Origin: VFKU01 sp964620045
GTDB taxonomy: Bacteria > Hydrogenedentota > Hydrogenedentia > Hydrogenedentales > GCA-2746185
Assembly: GCA_964620045.1 (NCBI GenBank)
Contig: CAZUJL010000017.1
Coordinates: 20,185 to 84,184, forward strand
Direction: 5' to 3'
DNA: 64,000 nucleotides
Every line of letters starts with the position of its first letter. Position 1 is the first letter of the stretch. Below, piece by piece: positions 1-8,341 of the stretch. The notes under the pieces are model-generated. The model searched no databases. It worked only from the letters and a program-made list of their open reading frames with translations, and was not told the origin of the DNA. A program made the position numbers and the translations under genes.

Positions 1-652
1 GAGGAGCGTTTCCGGAATCGCCGAAGAGATTGGCCGTGTTCGCCGCCGGTTCTTCCTCGCCCACGTCGGTCGGGCTGGCTTTCAGCAGGAACGTGCTCGC
101 GATCAGAATCAAACTCAAGACGGCCGCGGCCGAAAAAAACACACCGCGCCAGCCGTAACCAAGTTCGACGACTTGGCCGAGAAACAACCGTGCGATTACG
201 TCGCCAAACAAATAACTCAGACACAGGATACCGAGCACGGTGCCCATCATCGGCGCTGGAAACCAGCGCGATGCTGTTTTTACCAGCGCGCCCCAGCCCA
301 TCGATTGCATAAATCGATTGACGCACCAGACCGCCATGAACGCGGCGAACCCGGCGGAGAAGCCGAACAAAACCGTTGCGCCGATAGACGCGAGCATGCC
401 AAACAGAAACATCCGCCGGCCGCCGATGAAGTCGCCCAGAATGCCGTTAATCAGCTTGCCGCCGGCATAAAAGAAAATGGAGACAGACGCGATCGTGCCC
501 AGTGCTTTTTTGTCGATGCTGCCTTCGAATTCATCCAACAACAGCGGCGCGGCAACGGAAAAGTTCGATCGGCAGAAGTAATACCCCGCATAGCCGACCG
601 TCAGCGTCGCCAGCGTGGTCCACTGCCACCGCGTAAGATTCAGGGTCTTCAA
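1..652 (-). CDS. MFS transporter, organophosphate:phosphate antiporter-like (partial, C-terminus off the edge)
   Basis: Only the first 217 codons lie in the window. The start is a TTG at 652, preceded by a GGGAGG ribosome site; an upstream ATG in another frame is closed by a stop. The visible part has four to five hydrophobic segments, an arginine in the first (R28 in the context YYFCRSNF) and a loop rich in Gly and Arg (IGGRR) after the second. Both are typical of the GlpT/UhpT branch of the major facilitator superfamily, which exchanges phosphorylated solutes for phosphate at the inner membrane. It lies 64 bp downstream of the phnW-phnX-lyase genes on the same strand, so uptake of a phosphonate such as 2-aminoethylphosphonate is a reasonable inference. 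Substrate is not provable here. Confidence 0.75.
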   Translation of the reverse strand, partial: MKTLNLTRWQWTTLATLTVGYAGYYFCRSNFSVAAPLLLDEFEGSIDKKALGTIASVSIFFYAGGKLINGILGDFIGGRRMFLFGMLASIGATVLFGFSAGFAAFMAVWCVNRFMQSMGWGALVKTASRWFPAPMMGTVLGILCLSYLFGDVIARLFLGQVVELGYGWRGVFFSAAAVLSLILIASTFLLKASPTDVGEEEPAANTANLFGDSGNAP

Positions 653-716
653 AGCCGCCTCCCGCAGAAAGAGACGCGCATCCTATCAGAATCCTCACCC
701 CGCTCCGCCGGGATTG

Positions 717-2051
717 TTAGAGAGAGGTGAGGAGCGAGCGAAACGATTGATCCAAAATTGAAGTTGCCCGCAAAAGGTCTTCTTCTCGAATCGTCAGCGG
801 CGGGGCGAGCGTGAGCACGGTGCCCGAAGAAATTTTGAAGCTGAGTCCGTGTTTCAGGCAGGCATAGAGCGCCGCTTCGGCGATCTCGGCCGCGGGCTGC
901 TTGGATTGAGGTTCGTCGCGCAATTCGACGCCGAACAACATGCCGCACTGGCGCACTTCGCGGATAAATGCGTACCGGGATTGCAACGTGCGCAATTGCT
1001 CGGCAAACAAGACGCCCAATGTGTTTGCGCGCTCAAGCAGGTTTTCGTCCGCGATCACCTCCAGCGTCGCCAGTGCGGCCGCCGCTCCGATCGGACTTTT
1101 CTCGTGCGTGAAGTGGCCGATGGAGCTGGCCGCCGCGACGTTGAGCGCGCCACGGGCAACGAGGGCCGCCATCGGGACGATCCCGCCGCCCAGTCCCTTG
1201 CCGAGGCACACCATATCGGGCGCAATACCCGCGTATTCGCACGCGAACATTTGCCCGGTGCGACCAAGCCCAATCGGAATTTCGTCGAAAATCAGTAAGG
1301 CGCCGTGGCGATCGCACAGTTCGCGCACGCCTTGCCAGTAGCTCGCGGGTGGTTGCACGACCTTTGTGCAGCGGACAGGTTCAGCGATGAACGCAGCGAT
1401 GTCGCCTTCGCGCTCCATAATCGCCGCGATCTGATCGAGTGACGTTTCCGCCGATGCTTCATCGGCCCCGGGCGGCGGCACGTGAAAGGCGCCGGGCAAC
1501 AGCGGGCCCACGCCTTCGCGAAACATATCTTCCCCGCCGATGCTGATCGCGTCGAGCGTAGCCCCGTGAAACGCGCCCCACCAACTGATTGTTTTGTGCC
1601 GCTTCGTCGCAATCCGCGCGAGTTTGAGCGCCATGCTGATCGCCGCCGCGCCGCCGGGCGCAAAGAGCACGCGCGCATCCGTCATCGGGGCGAGCCGGCT
1701 AAGCCGACGCGCCAGCTCAACGGCCACGCGATTCGTATAGCGTCGAGGGCTGAATGACAGCGTCGCAAGCTGATCGCGAACGGCCTGCACCACCTTCGGG
1801 TGCCCATAGCCCACGTGATGCGCGCTGTTGCCGTGAAAGTCGAGAATCGCGCGCCCTTCGAGATCGATCAATTCGGAACCCGAGCAGGACTCCAGTGCAT
1901 TCAAGCACGGCGTCGACAGCGCCTGATGCAAAAAGTACTGCGCGTCTTCGTCAAGCAATTCGCGCGTTTTCGCGCTTAGGTGTTCTTGCTGCCACTGCGC
2001 GCGGCGCGCACTAAAATTGATGTCGCCTTCCGTGCGGTCGACGCCGCTCAC
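717..2051 (-). CDS. pbfA: PbfA-like class III PLP enzyme, probable (R)-1-hydroxy-2-aminoethylphosphonate ammonia-lyase
   Basis: A 444-residue fold-type I PLP enzyme of the class III aminotransferase family. The Schiff-base lysine is K285 in CLGKGLGGG, and the upstream Asp lies in FDEIPIGLGRTG. The start chosen is GTG at 2051, which overlaps the phnX stop by four bases (GTGA); an ATG at 2096 would run 49 bases into phnX. Known biology: in phosphonate clusters with phnW and phnX this family member is often PbfA, a lyase that turns (R)-1-hydroxy-2-aminoethylphosphonate into phosphonoacetaldehyde, feeding PhnX. The assignment rests on this context and on the N-terminal pattern HGNSAHHVGYGHP, recalled as typical of that group. 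An ordinary omega-transaminase is the alternative. Confidence 0.72.
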   Translation of the reverse strand: MSGVDRTEGDINFSARRAQWQQEHLSAKTRELLDEDAQYFLHQALSTPCLNALESCSGSELIDLEGRAILDFHGNSAHHVGYGHPKVVQAVRDQLATLSFSPRRYTNRVAVELARRLSRLAPMTDARVLFAPGGAAAISMALKLARIATKRHKTISWWGAFHGATLDAISIGGEDMFREGVGPLLPGAFHVPPPGADEASAETSLDQIAAIMEREGDIAAFIAEPVRCTKVVQPPASYWQGVRELCDRHGALLIFDEIPIGLGRTGQMFACEYAGIAPDMVCLGKGLGGGIVPMAALVARGALNVAAASSIGHFTHEKSPIGAAAALATLEVIADENLLERANTLGVLFAEQLRTLQSRYAFIREVRQCGMLFGVELRDEPQSKQPAAEIAEAALYACLKHGLSFKISSGTVLTLAPPLTIREEDLLRATSILDQSFRSLLTSL

Positions 2052-2857
2052 GGCCGTTCGCCGCGCGCGATGCGGGCTTCGATGTCGGCAAAACACGCGA
2101 GACCGTCGGCGAACGAATCGACGACATAGTGCGCGCCGGCCGCCCGCATCGCCTCTCCGGCGTTGTCCAGCCAGTCCTTCATTTCGTCGGCGGGCAACGC
2201 ATTGGCTTCAGCTTCGGGGAGGCCCAGCATGTTGCCCGAACGTGTCACCCCGATGGACCACACGCCGGCGTTTTTGCCGGACTCAATATCGGGCAATGTG
2301 TCGCCAAAATTCACCACGGCCGCCGGCGGAAACACACCCAACGACTCCATGCTCCGGTAGATCATCCACGGCGCGGGCCGCCCCGCGGGCACGTCTTCCG
2401 CGCACCACGCGGCATCCGGCACAAATCCCTGCGGCGCGGTGGATTTCAATACGACGGACATCATTTCGCGGTTGTAGCCCGTCGTCGCGGCGATCTTGAT
2501 GCCGCGTTTGCGCAGATCCGCGAGCGCCGGCAGCACGCCGGGGATCACGTTGCCGAAATTCGGCAAGATTTTGACTTGCAGCGGAATGAACTCGGCGTAC
2601 ATCGCGTCGATTTTTTTCTCGTCGGGCGCTGACCCGTGTTTGGCGAGCCATGCCTTCGCGATCCGCGGCACGCGAGTGAGTTCGACAATGTGATCGCGCT
2701 TCTGCAGGCCCATCGGCCCGCGCGCTTCCGTTTGCGTGATATCGACGCCGTGACGGCGAAACAGCTCCACAAACGCACCCGCGGGTGCGCAGCTTCCGTA
2801 ATCCACCGTCGTGCCGGCAAGATCCGCGACGACCAACTTAATCGCTGATGCACTCAT
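2048..2857 (-). CDS. phnX: phosphonoacetaldehyde hydrolase
   Basis: A 269-residue HAD-superfamily enzyme that cleaves the C-P bond of phosphonoacetaldehyde to acetaldehyde and phosphate in the cytoplasm. The nucleophile is D12 in ADLAGTTVD, with the PhnX-specific alanine at position 14. The cap domain carries M49, K53 (Schiff-base lysine) and H56 in GPMGLQKRDHI, the same numbering as the characterised Bacillus enzyme. The HAD motif with GDTLPDIESGKNAG is also present. It follows phnW with a two-base gap and overlaps the next gene by GTGA, so phnW-phnX-pbfA is a tight operon. Length is normal for the family. Confidence 0.96.
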   Translation of the reverse strand: MSASAIKLVVADLAGTTVDYGSCAPAGAFVELFRRHGVDITQTEARGPMGLQKRDHIVELTRVPRIAKAWLAKHGSAPDEKKIDAMYAEFIPLQVKILPNFGNVIPGVLPALADLRKRGIKIAATTGYNREMMSVVLKSTAPQGFVPDAAWCAEDVPAGRPAPWMIYRSMESLGVFPPAAVVNFGDTLPDIESGKNAGVWSIGVTRSGNMLGLPEAEANALPADEMKDWLDNAGEAMRAAGAHYVVDSFADGLACFADIEARIARGERP

Positions 2858-2859
2858 GA

Positions 2860-3996
2860 TTAACTCCGCAATGCCGGCGCAAGTGACACATTCATCGAAT
2901 CAAGTACCGCACGCACGGCTTTGACCAGGTTCTGCATATCCTCGGGATATAAACGCCCAATCGAACCCATTCGGAAACAATCGGCATTGCCGACCTTGCC
3001 CGGATAAATCACAAAACCACGATCGCTCAACCTGCGATAGAACGTCTCAAAGTGAAAGTTGGCGTGGTCCGGATAGTAAAACGAAGTGATGATGTAGCTT
3101 TGATTCGCGGGCGCGAGATACGGCCGGAATCCAAGCCCCGTCATGCCGCTGAGCAGCGCAGCATGATTGTCCGCATATCGTTTGCCGCGACCGGCTACGC
3201 CGCCTTCGGCGTCAAGCTCGTTCAGCGCCTGATGGAACGCGAGGATCGCGTGCGTCGGGGGCGTGAATCGAAATTGCCCGTTCGCTTCGAGGCCTTTGTG
3301 TTGCGCCAACAAATCCATAGAAACACTGCGCGCCCACCCCTCCGTCGCTTCAAGCGACGATAGCCGCGCAATCGCAAACGCGAAACCCGGCACGCCCTCG
3401 ATGCACTTGTTCGACGAGGACACGAGGTAGTCGATATTTGCCCGCCCGAGGTTCAGGGGAATCGCCCCGAAACTGCTCATCGCATCCACAAAAAACTTCT
3501 TACCCGCCGCGCGCACGACGCCGCCGATCGCTTCGACCGGATTCAACACACCCGAGGTCGTTTCGCAGTGGCACATCGCCACATGTGTAATCGCCGGATC
3601 CGCCGCGAGCGCAGCCTGCACGCGCGCAGGCTCGACCGGCTCGTGCTCGCCAAATTCCAGCGCCTTCATGTCGATGCGGAGCGTCTTTCCGATTTGCACA
3701 AGCCGTCGCCCATAAGCGCCGTTCACGGCGACAAGCACCTTCCCATCCGGCGGTACCGTGGACGCCAGCACCGCTTCCAGGCTGAATGTGCCGCTGCCCT
3801 GCATCAGCACCGCGGTGTACTCCGGCGCAGCCACTTCACCCAGCGCCAGCAGTCGCCGCCGCACGCCGCGCACGATCTCGATGAATGCGTCGTCGCGGGA
3901 ACCGAGATCGTGTTGCATCGCGGCCTTTACCGTCGCGCTCGTCGTCAGTGGGCCAGGGGTAAACAACAATTTGTCTTGGTTGCGCGACATAGTCAT
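2860..3996 (-). CDS. phnW: 2-aminoethylphosphonate:pyruvate transaminase
   Basis: A 378-residue class V aminotransferase that transfers the amino group of 2-aminoethylphosphonate to pyruvate, giving phosphonoacetaldehyde and alanine. Visible signatures are the N-terminal FTPGPLTTS, the PLP-contacting D171 in FVDAMSSFG and the Schiff-base lysine K197 in SSSNKCIEGVPGF. It is the first gene of the phosphonate operon, with a GGAG nine bases before the ATG at 3996; a second ATG two codons in is possible. The order transaminase, hydrolase, hydroxy-AEP lyase, transporter implies use of aminoethylphosphonates as a nitrogen, phosphorus or carbon source. No adjacent regulator (LysR or GntR) is visible. 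Confidence 0.96.
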   Translation of the reverse strand: MTMSRNQDKLLFTPGPLTTSATVKAAMQHDLGSRDDAFIEIVRGVRRRLLALGEVAAPEYTAVLMQGSGTFSLEAVLASTVPPDGKVLVAVNGAYGRRLVQIGKTLRIDMKALEFGEHEPVEPARVQAALAADPAITHVAMCHCETTSGVLNPVEAIGGVVRAAGKKFFVDAMSSFGAIPLNLGRANIDYLVSSSNKCIEGVPGFAFAIARLSSLEATEGWARSVSMDLLAQHKGLEANGQFRFTPPTHAILAFHQALNELDAEGGVAGRGKRYADNHAALLSGMTGLGFRPYLAPANQSYIITSFYYPDHANFHFETFYRRLSDRGFVIYPGKVGNADCFRMGSIGRLYPEDMQNLVKAVRAVLDSMNVSLAPALRS

Positions 3997-4062
3997 GCCA
4001 GGGAGCTCCGAATAACGAAGAGATGATTATAGCGGGGCGTTGAGGAGTGAAAACGACTTAGG

Positions 4063-4137
4063 TGGTAGCCCGTAGGGGATTCGAACCCCTGTGACAAGAC
4101 TGAGAATCTCGCATCCTAACCCCTAGATGAACGGGCC
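4063..4137 (-). tRNA. tRNA-Glu (anticodon CTC)
   Basis: On the minus strand the acceptor arm GGCCCGT pairs with ACGGGCT. The anticodon stem CGAGA/TCTTG closes a seven-base loop with anticodon CTC, and the T arm has GGTTCGAATCC. A CCA end is encoded directly after the discriminator A. Confidence 0.95.
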
Positions 4138-4188
4138 ACTAAGGTCGTGCACGCGCTTGGGAGCGCGGAGTGCGCTGGCTGAAAAAAA

Positions 4189-4264
4189 TGGCTGCCCGAC
4201 TAGGGCTCGAACCTAGAGTCTCCTCATCCAGAGTGAGGCGCCTTACCAATTTGGCCATCGGGCA
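4189..4264 (-). tRNA. tRNA-Gln (anticodon CTG)
   Basis: On the minus strand the acceptor TGCCCGA pairs with TCGGGCA. The anticodon stem CCTCA/TGAGG holds the loop CTCTGGA with anticodon CTG, and the T loop is GGTTCGAGCCC. CCA is encoded after discriminator G. It is 51 bp upstream of tRNA-Glu on the same strand, probably co-transcribed with it. Confidence 0.95.
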
Positions 4265-4359
4265 ACGCGCGAATAGGGTACTGAACGGATGGAACTTAAG
4301 TCAATTTTTGCGCGCCAAACCAAAGCGAAACGGAAACCAAAATATCGGTTTCTTTTGGT

Positions 4360-4391
4360 CTTACCTTTTCTTTTCCCAAAGAAAAGGTAAG
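4360..4391 (-). terminator. perfect 14-bp stem-loop directly after the DUF5989 stop
   Basis: A perfect 14-base inverted repeat (arms 4360-4373 and 4378-4391, four-base loop) abuts the TAA of the DUF5989 gene. There is no clean downstream T tract on the minus strand, so it may be an RNA-stabilising hairpin rather than a strict intrinsic terminator. Confidence 0.5.
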
Positions 4392-4577
4392 TTACATCAT
4401 GTAGACGAAGGGGGAGACGACGCCCGCGCTGCTGGCGAACACGATCAGCGCGCCGAGCAACATCAGCGCCAGGATGATCGGCGCAAGCCAGAATTTTTTG
4501 CGGACCTTGAGGAAATCCCAAACCTCGCCGACAAAGCTCTTCGGCTCCAGATCAAGTGGTTCCGGGTTTTGGGTCAT
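4392..4577 (-). CDS. DUF5989 family small membrane protein
   Basis: A 61-residue protein with a basic FLKVRKKFW segment followed by one transmembrane helix (APIILALMLLGALIVFA) and a short tail ending near PFVYMM. This pattern matches the DUF5989 family of tiny membrane proteins, whose role is unknown; elsewhere they often lie beside SxtJ-like or carbamoyltransferase genes, none of which is present here. I place the start at the ATG at 4577, preceded by GGAG; a TTG at 4595 would add six residues. It stands alone between the tRNA pair and a divergent alkyl-sulfatase-like gene. Confidence 0.75.
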   Translation of the reverse strand: MTQNPEPLDLEPKSFVGEVWDFLKVRKKFWLAPIILALMLLGALIVFASSAGVVSPFVYMM

Positions 4578-4685
4578 GTTGGGCGAACTCCGCAAGTGAA
4601 TACGCTTATTTTACTGAAGCTACCATTCAATTGCCAACCGCGCCTTGCTATAGTGCCGAAGCGGTGCGCCCGCGGGAGATACACC

Positions 4686-6020
4686 ATGAACCCCCTTAGA
4701 TTTGCCGTTGCTGTCGCGATCAGTTGTTGCGCCGGTTCGGCGGCTGCGCAAATGGACCAAAATGATCCGATGGCGCTGTTCAACATCGGGCGCGACCAGA
4801 AAGAACCAGTAAAAATCGCGGACCATATCTATGAGGCCTACGGCTTCGGCAACACGTTTCTAGTCGAGACGGACGAAGGTAACGTCATCATCGACACCTC
4901 AATCGCGTTTACGGCGCCGCGCCACAAACAGTTGCTCAGCGCCGTGAACGACAAGCCGGTAAAGTACATCATCCTGACCCACGGCCACGGCGACCACACC
5001 GGCGGCGTGCGGCTGTGGAAACAGGAGGGCACCGAGGTCATCGCGCAGAAAAATTTCGTCGAATTCCAGCACTACCAGACCCGCCTCCGCGGGTTCTTCG
5101 CGAAGCGGAATGCCGCGCAGTTCCCAAGGCTCGCACAAGCGGGCGGAAGTCTGGCGGGCGGCGGCGCGGCCGATCCGTCGCCGGGAAATTATGCCGCCGA
5201 CATCCAGGCGACAATCCTGTTTGACGACACCTACACCTTCGAACTTGGCGGGCTCACGTTTGAGCTGTACCACACGCCTGGCGAGACCTACGATCACCTC
5301 ACGGTCTGGATTCCGCAGCTCAAGGCCGCGTTCACGGGTGACAACTACTACACCTCGTTCCCGAACCTATACACCCTACGCGGCACCGAGACGCGCTTCG
5401 CGCTCGACTACGTCAACTCGCTGAACAAAGTGCTCGATCTGAAACCGGAGGTCCTGCTGCCAAGCCACGGCGAGGCGATCCACGGCAATGCCGACATCAC
5501 CAAAAAGCTGACGCAGTACCGCGACGCGATTTTGTATGTGCACGACGCGACGGTGCGCGGCCTGAACGAAGGCAAGGATGTGTTCACGCTCATGCAGGAG
5601 ATCAAGCTGCCTCCCGAGCTCGACGTCGGCGAGGGCTACGGCACGATCGCCTGGTCCGTGCGCGGGATTTACGAAGGCTACATCGGCTGGTTCGATGGCA
5701 ATCCCTCGACGATGTTTGAGACGCCGGAGAAGGCGATCTACCCTGATCTTGTCGAGATGGCCGGCGGACCCGAAGCGGTCGCGGCGAAGGCCGAGGAGTT
5801 GCGCCAGGCCGGCCGCTTGCAGGAAGCCCTGCACATGGCCGACGCCGCGCTCGCCGCCGACCCGGAAAACCTCACCGCGCTGAAGGCGCGCCTGGCGGCG
5901 TACGAAGCGCTCCGCGGCAAGTCGCGCAATTCCAACGAGGCCGGCTGGCTCGACTACGGCATCGGCGGAACGAAAAAGCAGATCGAAAAGGCCGAAGAAT
6001 TCGCCAGTTCGCCGAAGTGA
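4686..6020 (+). CDS. secreted MBL-fold alkyl/aryl-sulfatase-like hydrolase with dimerisation domain
   Basis: The ATG at 4686 with GGGAG upstream gives 444 residues beginning with a Sec signal peptide that ends near AGSAAAQ. A metallo-beta-lactamase domain carries the metal motif THGHGDHTGG near residue 100 and further His/Asp ligands (HTPGETYDH, TGDNYY, PSHGEAI). The C-terminal third matches the alkyl sulfatase dimerisation domain, including the segment around YGTIAWSVRGIYEGYIGW. The SCP2-like third domain of classical SdsA-type enzymes is missing, so this is the short form. It probably hydrolyses sulfate esters or a related substrate in the periplasm. A long in-frame extension to 4170 crosses the tRNA-Gln locus and is not coding. 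Confidence 0.82.
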   Translation: MNPLRFAVAVAISCCAGSAAAQMDQNDPMALFNIGRDQKEPVKIADHIYEAYGFGNTFLVETDEGNVIIDTSIAFTAPRHKQLLSAVNDKPVKYIILTHGHGDHTGGVRLWKQEGTEVIAQKNFVEFQHYQTRLRGFFAKRNAAQFPRLAQAGGSLAGGGAADPSPGNYAADIQATILFDDTYTFELGGLTFELYHTPGETYDHLTVWIPQLKAAFTGDNYYTSFPNLYTLRGTETRFALDYVNSLNKVLDLKPEVLLPSHGEAIHGNADITKKLTQYRDAILYVHDATVRGLNEGKDVFTLMQEIKLPPELDVGEGYGTIAWSVRGIYEGYIGWFDGNPSTMFETPEKAIYPDLVEMAGGPEAVAAKAEELRQAGRLQEALHMADAALAADPENLTALKARLAAYEALRGKSRNSNEAGWLDYGIGGTKKQIEKAEEFASSPK

Positions 6021-6094
6021 TTCGGTGTTTCGGCGCGACTTAGACGTATGGCCCCGAATGGTGTTTAATAGAGGGCCGAATTCGAGGTCATTGT

Positions 6095-7180
6095 ATGCTG
6101 CGTGTTGCATGTTTGCTGCTGGTTTTTTCGATGAGTACAGCCGCTTCGGCGGAGGAACTCGGCCCGGTCGCGGTCGATCCCGCCGCGCCACCGGCGCGCA
6201 AGATTTCCGAGTATCGCCTGTTCAAGGACGCCGCGAAGCAAATTCCAAACGACGGCATCGTGCCCTACGACGTGAACTCGCCGCTCTTCTCCGACTACTC
6301 GCACAAGCACCGCTTCGTGTATGTCCCCAAAGGCGCCCCTGCGCAGTACGACGCGCGCGAACCCTTCGCGCTGCCGGTCGGCAGTGTGCTCGTAAAAACC
6401 TTCAGCTTCCTGCACGACATCCGCGACGTGTCCAAGGGTGAGCGCATCATCGAAACACGCCTGCTGATTCACACGAACGACGGCTGGATCGGCAACGCGT
6501 ACGTGTGGAACCCTGAAGTCACCGAAGCGACGCTGAAGGTCGCCGGCACGACGGCCGATGTCGAATGGATCCACTACGACGGGTCCACGCGCAAGAACAA
6601 CTACATCGTGCCGAACGCAAACCAGTGCAAAGCCTGCCACGAACAGGCCGGCAAGCTGACCCCGCTCGGCCCGAAGGCGCGCAACCTGAACCGCGACTTC
6701 GCCTATCCCGACGGCACCGAAAACCAGCTCACGCACTGGGCGAAGCTCGGCATTCTCGCCGGCGCGCCAAGCGATCCCGCGCAGGCGCTGCGCCTCGCGG
6801 ACTGGTCCAACCCCGCCAGCGGCACGCTGAACGATCGCGCGCGGGCGTACCTCGAAAACAATTGCATGCACTGCCACAACCCGAACGGCCCGGGTAATAC
6901 GACCGGCCTTGATCTCACCTTCGATCAGATCGATCCGCTGAAGTTCGGCGTGATGAAGCCGCCCGTGGCCGCGGGCCGCGGCGCGGGGCACTCCTTCTTC
7001 GACATCGTGCCCGGCAAGCCGGAGGAATCGATCCTGATTTACCGGCTGGATTCGACCGACCCCGGTATTATGATGCCGGAGTTGCCGCGGCGCCTTGTGG
7101 ACGAGGAAGCCGTGAAGATGTTGCGCGAGTGGATTGCCACCATGAACGACTCCGGCGCGTCGTCGGCCGGCCAGGACTAG
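6095..7180 (+). CDS. SO2930-family diheme c-type cytochrome
   Basis: A 361-residue exported protein with a signal peptide (MLRVACLLLVFSMSTAASA) and two heme c attachment sites, CKACH near residue 185 and CMHCH near residue 263. The N-terminal half, starting with ISEYRLFKD and containing PYDVNSPLFSDYSHKHRF, is typical of the SO_2930/HNE_0200 family (TIGR03806). The biochemical role is not firmly known; family members often accompany parallel beta-helix proteins, absent here. It starts 74 bp after the alkyl-sulfatase-like gene and may share its transcript. The likely location is periplasmic, as an electron carrier. Confidence 0.88.
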   Translation: MLRVACLLLVFSMSTAASAEELGPVAVDPAAPPARKISEYRLFKDAAKQIPNDGIVPYDVNSPLFSDYSHKHRFVYVPKGAPAQYDAREPFALPVGSVLVKTFSFLHDIRDVSKGERIIETRLLIHTNDGWIGNAYVWNPEVTEATLKVAGTTADVEWIHYDGSTRKNNYIVPNANQCKACHEQAGKLTPLGPKARNLNRDFAYPDGTENQLTHWAKLGILAGAPSDPAQALRLADWSNPASGTLNDRARAYLENNCMHCHNPNGPGNTTGLDLTFDQIDPLKFGVMKPPVAAGRGAGHSFFDIVPGKPEESILIYRLDSTDPGIMMPELPRRLVDEEAVKMLREWIATMNDSGASSAGQD

Positions 7181-7198
7181 CGAATCGGGAGACGCACG

Positions 7199-8299
7199 AT
7201 GAGCGTGGGAACCAACACCGTCGATGCCGCAACTTTGCTTGGGCGCTGCGCGCTTTTCCGCAACATGACGCCCGAAGTGCTGCAGCGGATCGCCGTGCAT
7301 TTCGAACCGACGCGATACAACGCGGGTGAGATCCTGTTTCGCGAGGGCGACCCCGGCGACAGCCTCATCGTCATGGGCGACGGCGACGTTGAAGTGACCA
7401 AAGTCGTCGGGCAGACGCCGCACGTGCTCAATCGGCTCGGGCCGGGCGAACACGTCGGCGAGATGGCGCTCATCTCGAAGCAGCGCCGCAGCGCGACCGT
7501 GCGCGCGATGAAACACTTTGAAGGCCTCGTGCTCAAGCAGGCGGCCTTCGATACGCTGCTCGCCGAGGAGCCGATCTTCGCGCGCGAAATGCTGAACGCC
7601 ATTTCCGAGCGCCTCCGCCGCACCGACGAAACCGCGTTGGATCAAATGGTCACCGCGCACCAGGCGCTCACCTTCGCGCTCGCAAAACTCGCGGACTCGC
7701 GCGACCCGGAGACCGGCGGCCATTTGTACCGCGTGCGAGAATACTGCGCGCTGCTGGCCGAGTTGCTGAAGACGCATCCGAAATACGGCCCGCAGGTGAC
7801 GGACGAATTCATCCAGAATATTTTCCTCGTCGCGCCGCTGCACGATATCGGCAAGGTCGCGATCCCGGACGGCATTTTGCTCAAGCCCGGCCGGCTCACC
7901 GACGCCGAGTTCAAAGTCATGTCCACGCACACCACGCTCGGCGCGGCCGCCGTGGATACCGTGCTCGAGTTTTGCGACTTCGAGCTGTTCCGCATGGCCA
8001 AGCGCGTGATCCTGTGCCACCACGAGCGCTTCGACGGCAAGGGCTACCCGCGCAAGTTGCAGGGCGAGGAAATTCCGCTCGAGGCGCGCATCATGACTAT
8101 GGCCGACATCTACGATGCGCTGTTGTCCGCGCGCGTGTACAAACCGGCGTTCAGTTACGAGCAGGCGAAAACGGAAATCAAAAATGAATCTGGCCTGCGC
8201 TTCGATCCCGAGATCGTCACGGTGATGATCGACAACATTCACCGTTTCGAAGACGTTCATCGCCGGTTCAAGGATGAGAATCCGGACGAGGCGCACTAA
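7199..8299 (+). CDS. cyclic-nucleotide-binding domain fused to HD-GYP c-di-GMP phosphodiesterase
   Basis: 366 residues. Residues about 15-130 form a CRP-like cNMP-binding domain whose phosphate-binding cassette (GEMALISKQRRSATV) retains the Glu and Arg used to bind cAMP or cGMP. Residues about 160-350 form an HD-GYP domain with HDIGK (H215) and HHERFDGKGYP (from H274), the intact signature of c-di-GMP hydrolases. No transmembrane segment is visible, so the protein should be cytoplasmic and couple a cyclic mononucleotide signal to c-di-GMP breakdown. It begins 18 bp after the cytochrome gene. A PilZ protein elsewhere in the window (44624-46117) could be a downstream reader; that link is inference. 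Confidence 0.9.
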   Translation: MSVGTNTVDAATLLGRCALFRNMTPEVLQRIAVHFEPTRYNAGEILFREGDPGDSLIVMGDGDVEVTKVVGQTPHVLNRLGPGEHVGEMALISKQRRSATVRAMKHFEGLVLKQAAFDTLLAEEPIFAREMLNAISERLRRTDETALDQMVTAHQALTFALAKLADSRDPETGGHLYRVREYCALLAELLKTHPKYGPQVTDEFIQNIFLVAPLHDIGKVAIPDGILLKPGRLTDAEFKVMSTHTTLGAAAVDTVLEFCDFELFRMAKRVILCHHERFDGKGYPRKLQGEEIPLEARIMTMADIYDALLSARVYKPAFSYEQAKTEIKNESGLRFDPEIVTVMIDNIHRFEDVHRRFKDENPDEAH

Positions 8300-8341
8300 C
8301 GCCCCGCCGAAAATTTTCCCCAACGAAGGAAAGGAAGGCCC

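Noticed and set aside
4170..4685. In-frame upstream extension of the alkyl-sulfatase-like gene
   Set aside because: It crosses the tRNA-Gln gene and the DUF5989 gene; the signal peptide begins at the ATG at 4686 with a ribosome site.
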